This document shows positions 34,339 through 43,704 of a stretch of DNA of 64,000 nt, in pieces. The position numbers and the translations under genes are program-made. The notes beneath the pieces were generated by a model that worked only from the letters and a program-made list of their open reading frames with translations, was not told the origin of the DNA and made no database searches. The DNA is from Bacillus sp. FJAT-26390 (lineage in GTDB: Bacteria > Bacillota > Bacilli > Paenibacillales > Paenibacillaceae), in contig NZ_MAQX01000036.1 of assembly GCF_001682865.1 (NCBI RefSeq), positions 124,001 through 188,000 on the forward strand, given 5' to 3'. Position 1 is the first letter of the stretch. The number at the start of each line of letters is the position of its first letter.

Positions 34339-34776
34339 TTAACGCTCCCTATTATCTACTAGTGAAGCCGGCGTGAAAGCTCCCGGCAATATTTCTGATA
34401 CGGTCGATATCGTCCATTGACCGTTTAAATTCCCCATGATAACGGGCATGTCTGGCGCACAGAGCTCCACCAACACTTGACGGCAAACGCCGCATGGCGC
34501 GATTGGTCCATCCGTGTCTCCCATTACGGCAATTGCCTGAAATTGGCCTGGGCGCTTTCCATCTGCGATTGCGCGATGCAAAGCTGTGCGCTCCGCGCAA
34601 TTGGTAGGGCTATACGCCGCATTTTCCACATTACAGCCGTAATGGACATGTCCCTCATCATCGAGCAGCGCTGCGCCTACTTGGAAATTGGAGTAAGGCA
34701 CGTATGCACGAGACATCGCTTCCTTCGCTGCAAGCAGCAGCTCCGTGTACGGCTCCGATAACCCTTCGTATACCAT
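34339..34776 (-). CDS. cdd: Cytidine deaminase
   Basis: 145 residues from the ATG at 34776, chosen because GAGGGGGATG lies 5-8 bases upstream. The zinc site is complete: NCAERTALHRAI (Cys and proton-shuttling Glu) and PCGVCRQVL (two Cys), the homotetrameric CDA layout; YVPYSNFQVGAAL near residue 20 binds the ribose. It converts cytidine and deoxycytidine to uridine forms in pyrimidine salvage. It sits between dgkA and era as in B. subtilis. Confidence 0.96.
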   Translation of the reverse strand: MVYEGLSEPYTELLLAAKEAMSRAYVPYSNFQVGAALLDDEGHVHYGCNVENAAYSPTNCAERTALHRAIADGKRPGQFQAIAVMGDTDGPIAPCGVCRQVLVELCAPDMPVIMGNLNGQWTISTVSEILPGAFTPASLVDNRER

Positions 34777-34805
34777 TCTGACCATCCCCCTCATTTTATT
34801 CCAGC

Positions 34806-35168
34806 TTATTTCACCATTAAATGCCATAAGGGCGGCCCAAGGATGAGCAGCCCTATTATAGCCGAGATCGCTGCCGCAACTAACACGGCTCCCGCCGCAA
34901 CATCCTTCGCTACTTTAGCTATCGGATGAATGTCCGGGCTAGCCAGATTAACGGCTTGTTCAACAGCCGTATTGATCATTTCCGCGCTTATGACAACGGC
35001 GATAGCGAGCAAAATAATCGCCCATTCCAACGGCTCAAGCGACACGATTAGCCCTAAAAGGCATGCCGCCAAGCCAGCAACGGCATGAAACCGCATATGG
35101 CTTTGCGTTCGTAGCGCGAAGCCGATCCCGGATATCGCAACAGCGAAGCTATGAATAAACTTACTCAT
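34806..35168 (-). CDS. dgkA: Undecaprenol/diacylglycerol kinase, DgkA family
   Basis: 120 residues with three transmembrane helices; the signature SAEMINTAVEQAVNLASP near residue 60-77 holds the catalytic Glu and the NTAVE core. Gram-positive members phosphorylate undecaprenol, recycling the lipid carrier for wall synthesis. The ATG overlaps the ybeY stop as TAATG, so translation is coupled. Confidence 0.94.
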   Translation of the reverse strand: MSKFIHSFAVAISGIGFALRTQSHMRFHAVAGLAACLLGLIVSLEPLEWAIILLAIAVVISAEMINTAVEQAVNLASPDIHPIAKVAKDVAAGAVLVAAAISAIIGLLILGPPLWHLMVK

Positions 35169-35665
35169 TACCGGGAAAGGCCAGCTTTCTGCAAAATCGC
35201 TTCCTGCTTCGCGGTCATTTCTGCTTCCGTTGCATCGTCTTGATGGTCATAGCCGATGAGATGCAGAAAACCATGGACAAACAAAAAGCCGATTTCACGC
35301 TCCAAAGAATGGCCATACTCCTCGCTTTGTGCCTGTGCCGTATCGACACTGATAATAATGTCGCCAAGCATTCCGGAAATCGGATCAACCTCGTCCTCGC
35401 TCTCTACTTCGAAGATGATGTCAAGCTCATCCACGCCATCTTCTTGCATGGCAAACGACAAGACATCCGTAGGACGATCAATGCCGCGGTATTCGCGGTT
35501 AAGCTGATGAATTTCCTCATCGTTCGTGAACGTCAGCGATACCTCGCCGCCCGTAATGCCTTCCGCTTCGCCTGCAAGCTGCAACAGCTGTTCTAATTTT
35601 GTAATCCACTGCTCAGGTATTTCTAATTTATCCTGCTCGTTGCTCCAACCTAGCTGCAAGCTCAT
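35168..35665 (-). CDS. ybeY: Endoribonuclease YbeY (rRNA maturation)
   Basis: 165 residues. The zinc motif H-x3-H-x5-H is present as HGFLHLIGYDH near residue 137, preceded by LGDIIISVDTAQAQ. YbeY is needed for 16S rRNA 3'-end processing and ribosome quality control. It overlaps the pgpH stop by 4 bases and the dgkA start by 1 base, so it lies in a tightly coupled run. In B. subtilis it is yqfG. Confidence 0.96.
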   Translation of the reverse strand: MSLQLGWSNEQDKLEIPEQWITKLEQLLQLAGEAEGITGGEVSLTFTNDEEIHQLNREYRGIDRPTDVLSFAMQEDGVDELDIIFEVESEDEVDPISGMLGDIIISVDTAQAQSEEYGHSLEREIGFLFVHGFLHLIGYDHQDDATEAEMTAKQEAILQKAGLSR

Positions 35666-37908
35666 GCCAAGCGCTCCTTTGTTTTCACGTCATCTGGATA
35701 TTCAATACGCGAATGGAAAATGCCAATTACGCTTTCTTTAAGCGACTGCGCAATTTTGTCAAGCTCCTTCAACGTCAAATCACATTCATTGTACTGATTA
35801 TCATCCAGCCTGCTTTTAATAATTTTGTGGATCATCGCCTCTACCTGCTCCACAGTTGGATTGCGCAAGCTGCGCACCGCCGCCTCCACGCAATCGGCAA
35901 TGCCGACGACTGCCGCTTCCTTCGATTGCGCCTTCGGACCAGGATAACGGAAATCATCCTCGGTAAACGCGGGCTCCACTCCCTGCTCCTCCGCCTGTTT
36001 AACCGCTTTGTAATAAAAGAACTTCAGCGAGGTTGACCCATGATGCTGCTCGGCGATATCCCGGATCGGCTTAGGGATATTATGCCCTTTAAGCATGTCC
36101 ACACCATCTCTAGCATGCGCAACAATGATCGATTTGCTAAGCTTTGGATCGATCGTGTCGTGAGGATTTTCAATATTCGTCTGATTCTCGATAAAATAAT
36201 TCGGCCGTTTCGTCTTCCCGATATCATGGTAAAACGAACCCACGCGGCACAGCAAGCCATCTGCCCCAATTGCTTCGGCCGCCGCTTCCGATAAATTGCC
36301 GACCATTACGCTGTGATGATACGTGCCCGGCGTTTCCGTCAGCAGCTTGCGAAGCAGCGGATGGTTCGGATTCGACAGCTCCACAAGCTTGAGCGCCGAC
36401 AAAATGCCAAACGTTATTTCAAAGAAAGGCATTAGGCCGATAACCAGAACCGCCGTTATTAGTCCGCTTCCGAAAGCAAATGCGACCGAATAAATGAACG
36501 GCATGCGATCCATCTGCTCGGACAGCAGCAAAACCGTAATGACGGAAAAGGAGCCGAACAAGCTCACCATAATACCTGCCTTCAAAATGGTAGACCGCTG
36601 GCTCGCCCTGTGTATCGAGAAAATAGCGGCAAACGAAACGACAATAATGACAAAGCCGTACTGGAAATCGAAAATTTGGTTCTGGCTGGTATTTAATATA
36701 ATGCTTCCCATAATCGCAAATAATATCGAACTGATCATCGCTAAATGCATATCAAGGAGCAGCGTAATCAGCATCGTTCCAAGCGCGGCAGGTGCCAAAT
36801 AGCCAGCATACGGCGCGGCATCCGTCTGCGTCAATGAAACAATCTGGATTGTGATCACATTTATTAGGAAGATGAGCCACAACATAAGCAGCGACGCATT
36901 GTTATATTTCGGCTTTATGCCGTTGATGCTTCCGGATTGATGCAAATAAGCATAAATCACAACGATGAACATCAAGGACATAATCAACAGCCCCAGCTGC
37001 GGCCAATAGTTCTTCTTATCCTGCAGCAGCGAGGAATCTACCAGCAGCTTGTACAAATCAGGCGTTATCGTCTGGCCGCGCTTGACGATCAGATCCCCTT
37101 CTTTAATGACGACAGGCGGCGTATTTTGCTTCGCCTGCACTTTAGCCTCATCCGTTGCCGCTTTGTCCAAAAACTTGTTTGGCATAATCGCGAATCTTGC
37201 CAGCTCCTGCACGATTTCTCTGCTTGTCCGGCTAGATAACGAGCTTGCGTTTACGAGCTCAGCGACTTGTGTTCTTGCAGTCTCCGCCTCGCGAAGCTGC
37301 TCGCCTGACAGCTTACGCACAATATCCCGAGCTACTTTGCGCATCTCGGTTAAGGTTTCGGAAGTTAAGTTCGGCATCTTGTAGAACGTTTCTTCCGGAA
37401 TCGTATATTGCTGCTCTTTCGTAATGACCGACATTTCTTCCAGCAGCGTATCGTTGTAAGTGCCTTTGCCCTTGTTAAGCTTCACAAAATTATCAACGAA
37501 TTCCGAATAGCGACCTGGAATTTCATTTCGGTAAATATCGATTTTATTTTGAACGGTCACTTGGTCATCCAAATTCAACTGCTCAATCCGAACAAAGATT
37601 TGCTCAACCAGCGCCTCGTTTCGTACCGGCACGATCGAATAAATAACGTCGATCTTGTCAGCGGCATCCTCTTCCGCCTGCCTTGTCGCCTTCTCGTCTT
37701 TTATTTGGAAGGGCGCTTTAATATCCTTCTCGCTTACAGCGCCCTCCTCAATATCATAGGTTTCGGGAACGAGATGCGGAGCCAAGCTGAAATAGAATAG
37801 CAGCACAAACATAAACATCAGCACCCAGCGAACGGCTGTGCTTTGCTTCCAGCCCGCCGTTTTAGACGGCCGCAAGCTCTCCTGTTTTCCGGTCTGGTTT
37901 TGGTTCAT
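35662..37908 (-). CDS. pgpH: Cyclic-di-AMP phosphodiesterase PgpH (7TM-HD)
   Basis: 748 residues (B. subtilis YqfF). An N-terminal helix (residues about 28-45) and a long extracellular 7TMR-HDED domain (residues about 60-300) precede seven transmembrane helices (about 305-500) and a cytoplasmic HD domain. HD ligands are seen in TYHHSVMVGNLSEAA, GSFYHDIGKTKRP and AEQHHGSTSLKFFYYKA. It degrades c-di-AMP and so affects potassium and wall homeostasis. It lies between phoH and ybeY. Confidence 0.95.
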   Translation of the reverse strand: MNQNQTGKQESLRPSKTAGWKQSTAVRWVLMFMFVLLFYFSLAPHLVPETYDIEEGAVSEKDIKAPFQIKDEKATRQAEEDAADKIDVIYSIVPVRNEALVEQIFVRIEQLNLDDQVTVQNKIDIYRNEIPGRYSEFVDNFVKLNKGKGTYNDTLLEEMSVITKEQQYTIPEETFYKMPNLTSETLTEMRKVARDIVRKLSGEQLREAETARTQVAELVNASSLSSRTSREIVQELARFAIMPNKFLDKAATDEAKVQAKQNTPPVVIKEGDLIVKRGQTITPDLYKLLVDSSLLQDKKNYWPQLGLLIMSLMFIVVIYAYLHQSGSINGIKPKYNNASLLMLWLIFLINVITIQIVSLTQTDAAPYAGYLAPAALGTMLITLLLDMHLAMISSILFAIMGSIILNTSQNQIFDFQYGFVIIVVSFAAIFSIHRASQRSTILKAGIMVSLFGSFSVITVLLLSEQMDRMPFIYSVAFAFGSGLITAVLVIGLMPFFEITFGILSALKLVELSNPNHPLLRKLLTETPGTYHHSVMVGNLSEAAAEAIGADGLLCRVGSFYHDIGKTKRPNYFIENQTNIENPHDTIDPKLSKSIIVAHARDGVDMLKGHNIPKPIRDIAEQHHGSTSLKFFYYKAVKQAEEQGVEPAFTEDDFRYPGPKAQSKEAAVVGIADCVEAAVRSLRNPTVEQVEAMIHKIIKSRLDDNQYNECDLTLKELDKIAQSLKESVIGIFHSRIEYPDDVKTKERLA

Positions 37909-37925
37909 GCAGCAGACATTCCTTT

Positions 37926-38900
37926 CTAGGCTTTGTTTTCAGCATCCCAGTTGTAGGCTACAATTATTTTTTGCACTAACGAGTGACGCACGACATCCTG
38001 CTCAGAGAAAAGGATAATGCCTATTTCCTCTATGTTTTTCAAAATACGCTGCGCTTCGATTAAGCCCGAATTTTTGCCTCGCGGCAAATCGATTTGCGTA
38101 ACGTCCCCTGTAATTACCATTTTCGACCCGAAGCCAAGCCTTGTCAAAAACATCTTCATTTGCTCCGGTGTTGTATTTTGCGCTTCATCCAAAATAATAA
38201 AGGCATCGTCGAGCGTACGCCCCCGCATGTATGCAAGAGGCGCGATTTCGATCATGCCGCGCTCAATCGCTTTGACTGTTTGATCTGGGCCCATCACATC
38301 ATGCAAAGCATCGTATAGCGGACGAAGGTATGGATCTACCTTTTCCTGCAGGTCGCCAGGCAAAAATCCGAGATTTTCTCCCGCTTCGACAGCAGGCCTT
38401 GTCAGTACGATTCGCTTCACAGAGCCTTCCTTAAGCGCTGCTACAGCTAATACGACGGCAAGATAGGTTTTGCCCGTTCCCGCGGGACCAATCCCGAATA
38501 CGATATCCCGTTTGCGGATGGTCTTCACATAATGGCGCTGCCCAATCGTCTTCACACGAATCGGCTTGCCGCGGTACGTCGTCGTAATTTCTTTCTTAAA
38601 CAAGTCTAACAGCTCTTCTGCTTGCATTGACCTTGCGAGTTCAAGCGCGTATGCTACATCTCTCTCGGAAGGCTGATAGCCCCCGCGTACGAGCTGTATG
38701 AGCACATTGTAAAGCTGTTCTAGCGAATCAACCTCTTCAGATGGACCTGAAATGACAATTTCCGCTTCACGTGATGTAACCGATGATTCAACCTGCGATT
38801 GAATAAGCCGCAAGTAATTGTCTTGGGGTCCGAATACAGCCAGTCCCTCCGCTGCGTTGCCTAGAGGTATTTTTACTACTTTCGTCTCAATTTGCAACAA
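37926..38900 (-). CDS. phoH: PhoH family ATPase
   Basis: 324 residues with Walker A GPAGTGKT at 138-145 and Walker B IILDEAQNTTPEQMKM near residue 235, SF1-like motif FGSKMVITGDVTQIDLP. The N-terminal ~100 residues include a KH-like part. PhoH proteins are predicted RNA/nucleotide-dependent ATPases; the phosphate-starvation name comes from E. coli. The gene lies 3 bases after yqfD and 18 bases before pgpH, as in B. subtilis. Confidence 0.95.
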   Translation of the reverse strand: MLQIETKVVKIPLGNAAEGLAVFGPQDNYLRLIQSQVESSVTSREAEIVISGPSEEVDSLEQLYNVLIQLVRGGYQPSERDVAYALELARSMQAEELLDLFKKEITTTYRGKPIRVKTIGQRHYVKTIRKRDIVFGIGPAGTGKTYLAVVLAVAALKEGSVKRIVLTRPAVEAGENLGFLPGDLQEKVDPYLRPLYDALHDVMGPDQTVKAIERGMIEIAPLAYMRGRTLDDAFIILDEAQNTTPEQMKMFLTRLGFGSKMVITGDVTQIDLPRGKNSGLIEAQRILKNIEEIGIILFSEQDVVRHSLVQKIIVAYNWDAENKA

Positions 38901-38903
38901 TCC

Positions 38904-40097
38904 TCATTCTCCCTGCATCTGGACTAGTGGCATTTCCTTAACGATAGATTGCTCGACCTCAAAAAGAACTTTCATATAAACTTTACCATTGTCCGCCTTT
39001 TCATGCAAAACAATTTCATCTCGGATGACCGCATCGCTTCCTGCTTTTATGAGCACATCGGCTTTTGCCTGCAGGATGCCGGCGCTCTTCGCCTCTTCTT
39101 CCGTCAGCGTCCTCTCCTCCATGCGCGTCTCCATAATCGTTTCCTTCATGCGGCCGATCGGAAGCGACCAATTGCGCCATGCCGCCTTCTCCTCATGGCG
39201 TATCGCCTCAGAATCGCTGAAGGGATTATCGCCATAGCCGCTTACTTGGAGGGCGCGCGAGCCTATTACCGCAAACCATTTTGTCTTCTTTTCGCCTGTG
39301 TATACTTTAACATGCTGAACCATGGGCGAGGCGATTTCAAACTCGTACCAGACGAGGCCTCTTACTTTGCCTTTGGCAACGATCGTTCGCGAATACTCTT
39401 CTCCGCCAATGGTTCCGGAGATCAGCGTCTGCCCTTGCTTCACCTTCGTATTTTTTCTGACTACGGGCCTGCCCGCCTCCGCGATAATTTCTGTCACGAC
39501 AGCGTCTGCCGATGCTACGAGATGACGCGGCGTTTGCAAAGAAGCCAGCTTCGGGATCGTAGCTTCCACCACTTGAATAATAACCTTCGTGCCCTTCTTC
39601 TCTACGCCAACCCATGTTGAGCCCGGAAGCTTGCGCACAAGCTGCTTGGACAAAACATCGGCATCGGCAAGGCGAAACGACCACTGCATCGGATATAATC
39701 CCTCCTGCTTTGCGGCGAGACGGATTTGATCCTCGGTCAGCTTTACATTGCCTTGCACCTCAACGCTCCACACCAAGGACGAAAGCATGAATATGATTGC
39801 AAAAAACAAAACGATACCGGCTGCAAATAGTTTTCTGCGCTCCGCTTTCACGAGCAGAAACGGCAGCCCTTTGCGCTTAGTGACATGCGCCCGGCAGCCT
39901 GTCTCCTTTAAATACGGGCGAAGACCAAAAAAGTCGCTAACCGAGATCTCGAACTCGAGCAAGCCGCTGCTTGTCCATCTAATGGAAGACAGCTGCAAGC
40001 CGCCGGAGAGCGCACGGTTGACGAGCAGCTCCGGTTGTCCTCCCCTTATGTGAACGGTAACCATTCCCTTTAACCAATCGGCACCTTGTCCGCTCAT
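38904..40097 (-). CDS. yqfD: Sporulation protein YqfD
   Basis: 397 residues from the ATG at 40097, chosen because CGGAGG lies 8 bases upstream; a TTG at 40130 is in frame but without a site. One transmembrane helix (FAAGIVLFFAIIFMLSSLVW, around residue 90) divides a short N-terminal cytoplasmic part from a large extracytoplasmic domain. YqfD is a sporulation protein made in the mother cell; in B. subtilis it is sigma-E dependent and yqfC/yqfD mutants show sporulation defects. It follows yqfC, and phoH starts 3 bases after its stop codon. Confidence 0.92.
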   Translation of the reverse strand: MSGQGADWLKGMVTVHIRGGQPELLVNRALSGGLQLSSIRWTSSGLLEFEISVSDFFGLRPYLKETGCRAHVTKRKGLPFLLVKAERRKLFAAGIVLFFAIIFMLSSLVWSVEVQGNVKLTEDQIRLAAKQEGLYPMQWSFRLADADVLSKQLVRKLPGSTWVGVEKKGTKVIIQVVEATIPKLASLQTPRHLVASADAVVTEIIAEAGRPVVRKNTKVKQGQTLISGTIGGEEYSRTIVAKGKVRGLVWYEFEIASPMVQHVKVYTGEKKTKWFAVIGSRALQVSGYGDNPFSDSEAIRHEEKAAWRNWSLPIGRMKETIMETRMEERTLTEEEAKSAGILQAKADVLIKAGSDAVIRDEIVLHEKADNGKVYMKVLFEVEQSIVKEMPLVQMQGE

Positions 40098-40152
40098 TCC
40101 GTTCGCCTCCGATACATTTTTTTTTTGCAAAACAAGCTTGCTTTCATCTATT

Positions 40153-40431
40153 TTAGGGTATCAGTTGAATGTTAGTGATTTGACCCTCTACAAACACTTC
40201 CTCCGTCCATATGGTGCGGATGACGAGCGAGGTGCCCGTAACCTCCAGCTCTCCTTTGCTTAGCGCGAGCCGCAAGCGTTCGCTCGAGAAATGAACGACT
40301 CCCCGATGGTTTTCGATATATAACTGGCAATCGCCGATCATCGTTAGACGCGGCAAATCAAAGACGACATCATGCGGCATATCCAATAGCTCTGCTGTCA
40401 CTTTGCGAAATTTCTTTTTTATACGGCGCAT
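40153..40431 (-). CDS. yqfC: Sporulation protein YqfC
   Basis: 92 residues, a YabP/YqfC-family protein: basic N-terminus RRIKKKFRKVTAELLDMPHDVVFDLPRLTMIGDCQLYIENHRGVV, then a small beta domain. The family is found only in spore formers and is expressed in the mother cell. GGAGG lies upstream of the ATG at 40431. It precedes yqfD by 55 bases. I looked for a sigma-E promoter (ATATT-type -35 and CATACA-type -10) in the 180 bases upstream and found none that fits well. Confidence 0.93.
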   Translation of the reverse strand: MRRIKKKFRKVTAELLDMPHDVVFDLPRLTMIGDCQLYIENHRGVVHFSSERLRLALSKGELEVTGTSLVIRTIWTEEVFVEGQITNIQLIP

Positions 40432-40612
40432 GGAAGAATCTTTGCCTCCTTCAAGGTTCGTTGAGCAAACCTGCTATGTAAGCAAGCATAAGCTAAGCCT
40501 TGCCAGAGCAAAGCAAAGGATTGGCGGTTTTCATGTACTGTACCAAAATATGCGAGAGTTAACGTTTTTATGAGATGAATCTCCCACATAAAGCTTATGC
40601 GCCTTGGAAAAC

Positions 40613-40646
40613 AAAAAAACCGCCGGAGCGGTATGCTCAGGCGGTT
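40613..40646 (-). terminator. Intrinsic terminator after the floA operon
   Basis: Minus-strand AACCGCCTGAGC...GCTCCGGCGGTT stem followed by TTTTTTT, 7 bases after the stop codon of the 164-residue membrane protein. It closes the nfeD-floA-small-protein operon. Confidence 0.9.
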
Positions 40647-40652
40647 CATTCA

Positions 40653-41147
40653 TTATTTTCGATACGGTCTCTTGGACCGGGGCGGACCCAAAATTTCAGC
40701 CCATATGACCGCGTTGCGCAGATCGTCAGCTTGCACAGTTGTTCGAGCAGCGCTCTGACCAGCTGATTTGCGCTCTGCTGTAGCCTGGGCCAATGCTTTG
40801 CTTGCCGATGCCCGCTCAAGCGAACGCTGCAGAGACGCGATCTGAGACGTTCCTGCGGCCTCGTCTGTTTCTCTAGCTAATTGCGATGGATAAGCTGAAC
40901 GCTGACGCTGCGGATCAGAATCAGTCCGGTAAACGGGCTGTCCCTCCGTATGCTCCTGCTGGGGCGGATCTAGGCTTGGTTCCCGTTCGCTTTGCGGAAA
41001 CAAGGTTCGAGGCAGCCCTCCTCCGCCAAAGTCCGGCATTTGCCTTGGCTTCTTCTTCGAGCTTGCTTTGCCAAATAGCGAAGCAAGCGCTCCGAAAATT
41101 ATGACAACGATAAAGATGTTATTCATCAGAAACTCAATAATTTTCAA
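40653..41147 (-). CDS. Small single-helix membrane protein of the floA operon
   Basis: 164 residues. One hydrophobic helix at residues 8-26 (NNIFIVVIIFGALASLF) and a long polar, Pro/Gln/Glu-rich, likely disordered tail (PRQMPDFGGGGLPR; EREPSLDPPQQ), ending in a basic tip. It takes the place of yqfB in the B. subtilis yqeZ-yqfA-yqfB operon but I cannot claim homology. Function unknown. The gene follows floA by 51 bases on the same strand and is followed by a strong terminator, so it belongs to the operon. Confidence 0.7.
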   Translation of the reverse strand: MKIIEFLMNNIFIVVIIFGALASLFGKASSKKKPRQMPDFGGGGLPRTLFPQSEREPSLDPPQQEHTEGQPVYRTDSDPQRQRSAYPSQLARETDEAAGTSQIASLQRSLERASASKALAQATAERKSAGQSAARTTVQADDLRNAVIWAEILGPPRSKRPYRK

Positions 41148-41198
41148 AATGCCTTCACCTCCAAGGCTCGGTCACGCTATTCGCTGCAAACGATCGCA

Positions 41199-42188
41199 TT
41201 AGCGGCCTTCTTTGTGGTCAGGGGAGTTATCCTGCTTGCCAATGGAGCTGCGCATTTGCGTATCAGCCTCGATATTCTTCAAGTTCATATAATCCAAAAC
41301 GCCGATTTTCCCGCTTCTGAGCGCTTCAGCCATCGCAAGCGGAACCTGTGATTCCGACTCGACTACGCGAGCTTCCATCTCGACGACCTTCGCTTTCATT
41401 TCCTGCTCATGCGCGACAGCCATTGCGCGGCGCTCCTCGGCTTTCGCCTGAGCGATCTTCTTATCCGCCTCAGCTTGCTCGGTTTGAAGGTGTGCGCCAA
41501 TGTTTTTGCCCACGTCTACGTCCGCGATATCAATCGACAAGATTTCAAACGCTGTACCCGCATCAAGCCCTTTGCCGAGCACCGTACGCGATATCATATC
41601 CGGATTCTCAAGCACATCCTTATGGGAACTAGCCGAACCGACAGTCGTTACGATACCTTCGCCGACACGGGCAATAATTGTTTCTTCACCCGCACCGCCG
41701 ACGAGACGTTCAATATTGGCACGTACCGTTACTCGCGCTTTAACCTTTACCTCGATGCCGTCCTTTGCCACCGCCGCAACGATAGGCGTCTCAATAACAC
41801 GAGGGTTAACGCTCATTTGAACCGCTTGAAGCACATCGCGACCAGCCAAATCGATGGCAGCCGCACGTTCGAATATAAGCGGAATGTTCGCGCGCTGCGC
41901 GGCGATCAACGCGTTTACAACACGGTCAACGTTACCGCCAGCAAGGAAGTGACTCTCAAGCTGATTAATGTTTAGCCCAAGTCCCGCTTTAGTCGCTTTA
42001 ATTAGCGGGTTAACGATTCTGCTTGGCACAACCCGGCGCAAGCGCATCGCAACGAGCGTAATAATGCCTACTCTAACGCCTGATGCCAGTGCCGAAATCC
42101 AAAGCATAATCGGGAAGAAGCTTAGAAATACGGACAGCACGATAATAACGACTACGGCCAAAATCAAAAAGGAAACCAATGGATCCAT
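41199..42188 (-). CDS. floA: Flotillin-like protein FloA
   Basis: 329 residues from the ATG at 42188 (MDPLVSFLILAVVVIIVLSVFLSFFP), preceded by GGAGGTTGG; the longer frame to 42203 is not needed. A membrane hairpin at the N-terminus is followed by the SPFH-like domain and a coiled, charged segment (EERRAMAVAHEQEMKAKVVEMEARVVESE). FloA scaffolds functional membrane microdomains and is upregulated by envelope stress through sigma-W together with its NfeD neighbour. It follows nfeD by 33 bases and shares the sigma-W promoter upstream. Confidence 0.95.
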   Translation of the reverse strand: MDPLVSFLILAVVVIIVLSVFLSFFPIMLWISALASGVRVGIITLVAMRLRRVVPSRIVNPLIKATKAGLGLNINQLESHFLAGGNVDRVVNALIAAQRANIPLIFERAAAIDLAGRDVLQAVQMSVNPRVIETPIVAAVAKDGIEVKVKARVTVRANIERLVGGAGEETIIARVGEGIVTTVGSASSHKDVLENPDMISRTVLGKGLDAGTAFEILSIDIADVDVGKNIGAHLQTEQAEADKKIAQAKAEERRAMAVAHEQEMKAKVVEMEARVVESESQVPLAMAEALRSGKIGVLDYMNLKNIEADTQMRSSIGKQDNSPDHKEGR

Positions 42189-42221
42189 TTGTCCAACCTC
42201 CATGTATTTAAATTGTCAGCT

Positions 42222-43601
42222 CTATTTTACGATTTCTTTGACGACTACCCAGGTTCCTTCTGCCTTGATAACCTTGACGGAACGATTCGTATCGACGAAT
42301 TCGCCGGATGTGACCACATCGATGCGGTTATCGCCGATTAATACTGTACCCGCTGGGCGCAGCGGCGTAATCGTCATCCCCTCGAGCCCTAGAAGTGAAT
42401 CCTTCACATCAGCAGACAAGTAACCTTGCTCCGTCGTCAGCTTGTCACGCAAAATAAATTTGTTCCAAATGCCGCGTTTTTTGTTCAATCTTACGAATAT
42501 GGCAATCAGAATGATCGCACCTACAAGAGCGATGACAATCGAGATGAATGCCGTCATCGGATCATTCGCCGCCAGGACTACACCCGCTATGAGCGACGCA
42601 CTTCCGAGTATGCCCAATATTCCGAAGCTCGGTACAAATACCTCGATAATCAGCAGCGCAATCCCGATTACGAACAGGACAACCGATTCCATCCCCGCAA
42701 ATCCGGCAACGTAATGGCCAAAGAAATAAAGGCCAAACGACAACAGCCCGATTATGCCTGGAGCGCCAAAGCCAGGAACGAGCATTTCGATGACAATGCC
42801 TGCAATGCCTAGGATGAGCAGCACCGTCATAACGATTGGATTGATGAGCCATCTGGCCGCATTTTCGGCAAGAGACGGAGCAACCTCAATCTGCGTGCGG
42901 CCATCAAGGCCAAGCCACTTCACCACTTCATCGACAGAAGCAGCCGTATGCTCGGAATAGCCGACCTTCTCCGCTTCGCTGGCTGTCAGAGTAAGGATCT
43001 CGCCCTTAAGCTTGTCTCTGCCAATCTTATCCTTCAAAGGCAGCGTCACATTCGGATCAACCATCGCCGCAGCGATGCTTTTGTCACGCCCCTGCAAGCC
43101 CGCCGACTCGGCCATTTCGGAAGTCCAAAATGAGATCGTCTTCGGATTTTCAATCAGATTACCCGATCCATCTACAACCGCAGCGGCACCGATCGTGCTG
43201 CCAGGCTGCATGACGATGTTATCTGCATTGAGCGCGATATATGTGCCTGCCGATACCGCCTTGCCTTCAACGAACGCCGTTGTCGGAATTTTATTCTCCC
43301 GAATAAAATGGCCGATGCTCTCTGCGTTCACCACTTTGCCGCCAAGCGTATTAATTACGAGAATGACATGCTCTGCTTTCGCTTCCTCTGCCTCTTTATA
43401 CGCTCTCTCCAAAAACGATTGCAACCCAGACTCAACCGTTTGCTTTACTGGGATAACATAAACGGCGGGACCGATTTCATTCGCCGCCTTCGCCTGCTCC
43501 GCCGGAGTGACGAACAAGCCTGCAAGCGTCACCAGAAAAATAGCCGTAAGCAGTGCAATAGGTGCGGTGGACAATCTTCTTCGCCATCGGTTCATGTGCA
43601 A
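42222..43601 (-). CDS. NfeD-family membrane protein with ClpP-like serine protease domain
   Basis: 459 residues (B. subtilis YqeZ). N-terminal signal/helix, a ClpP/SppA-like domain with VINTLGGKVVNAESIG and the catalytic-type AVSAGTYIALNAD (Ser in SAG) near residues 115-125, then about four transmembrane helices and a C-terminal NfeD OB-like domain (TPLRPAGTVLIGDNRIDVV). The start is placed at TTG 43601, 7 bases after GGAGG; the ATG at 43595 is the alternative. Members process or regulate flotillins. It heads a sigma-W controlled operon with floA. Confidence 0.9.
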   Translation of the reverse strand: MHMNRWRRRLSTAPIALLTAIFLVTLAGLFVTPAEQAKAANEIGPAVYVIPVKQTVESGLQSFLERAYKEAEEAKAEHVILVINTLGGKVVNAESIGHFIRENKIPTTAFVEGKAVSAGTYIALNADNIVMQPGSTIGAAAVVDGSGNLIENPKTISFWTSEMAESAGLQGRDKSIAAAMVDPNVTLPLKDKIGRDKLKGEILTLTASEAEKVGYSEHTAASVDEVVKWLGLDGRTQIEVAPSLAENAARWLINPIVMTVLLILGIAGIVIEMLVPGFGAPGIIGLLSFGLYFFGHYVAGFAGMESVVLFVIGIALLIIEVFVPSFGILGILGSASLIAGVVLAANDPMTAFISIVIALVGAIILIAIFVRLNKKRGIWNKFILRDKLTTEQGYLSADVKDSLLGLEGMTITPLRPAGTVLIGDNRIDVVTSGEFVDTNRSVKVIKAEGTWVVVKEIVK

Positions 43602-43637
43602 GAAGCTTCCTCCTTCTTTTCATGTATTGTTCCCTAC

Positions 43638-43663
43638 TACGTACAACTGGCCAAAAAGTTTCA
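43638..43663 (-). promoter_or_regulatory. ECF sigma-W type promoter of the nfeD-floA operon
   Basis: Minus-strand TGAAAC (43658-43663), exactly 16 bases including TTTTT, then CGTA (43638-43641). This is the full sigma-W consensus TGAAAC-N16-CGTA. Transcription would start near 43630, 30 bases before the start codon. The B. subtilis orthologous operon is known to be sigma-W dependent. An overlapping sigma-A-like TATAGT box lies further upstream at about 43678-43683. Confidence 0.88.
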
Positions 43664-43704
43664 TTGTTCGCTCTCCATACTATACCATTCGAACCAGAAC
43701 AAAC

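Noticed and set aside
38949..39620. 223-residue plus-strand frame
   Set aside because: Antisense to yqfD; composition rich in His, Arg and Phe is typical of a shadow frame.
40432..40612. Sigma-E promoter before yqfC
   Set aside because: A GCATATT sequence is present, but no CATACA-type -10 lies at the right spacing.
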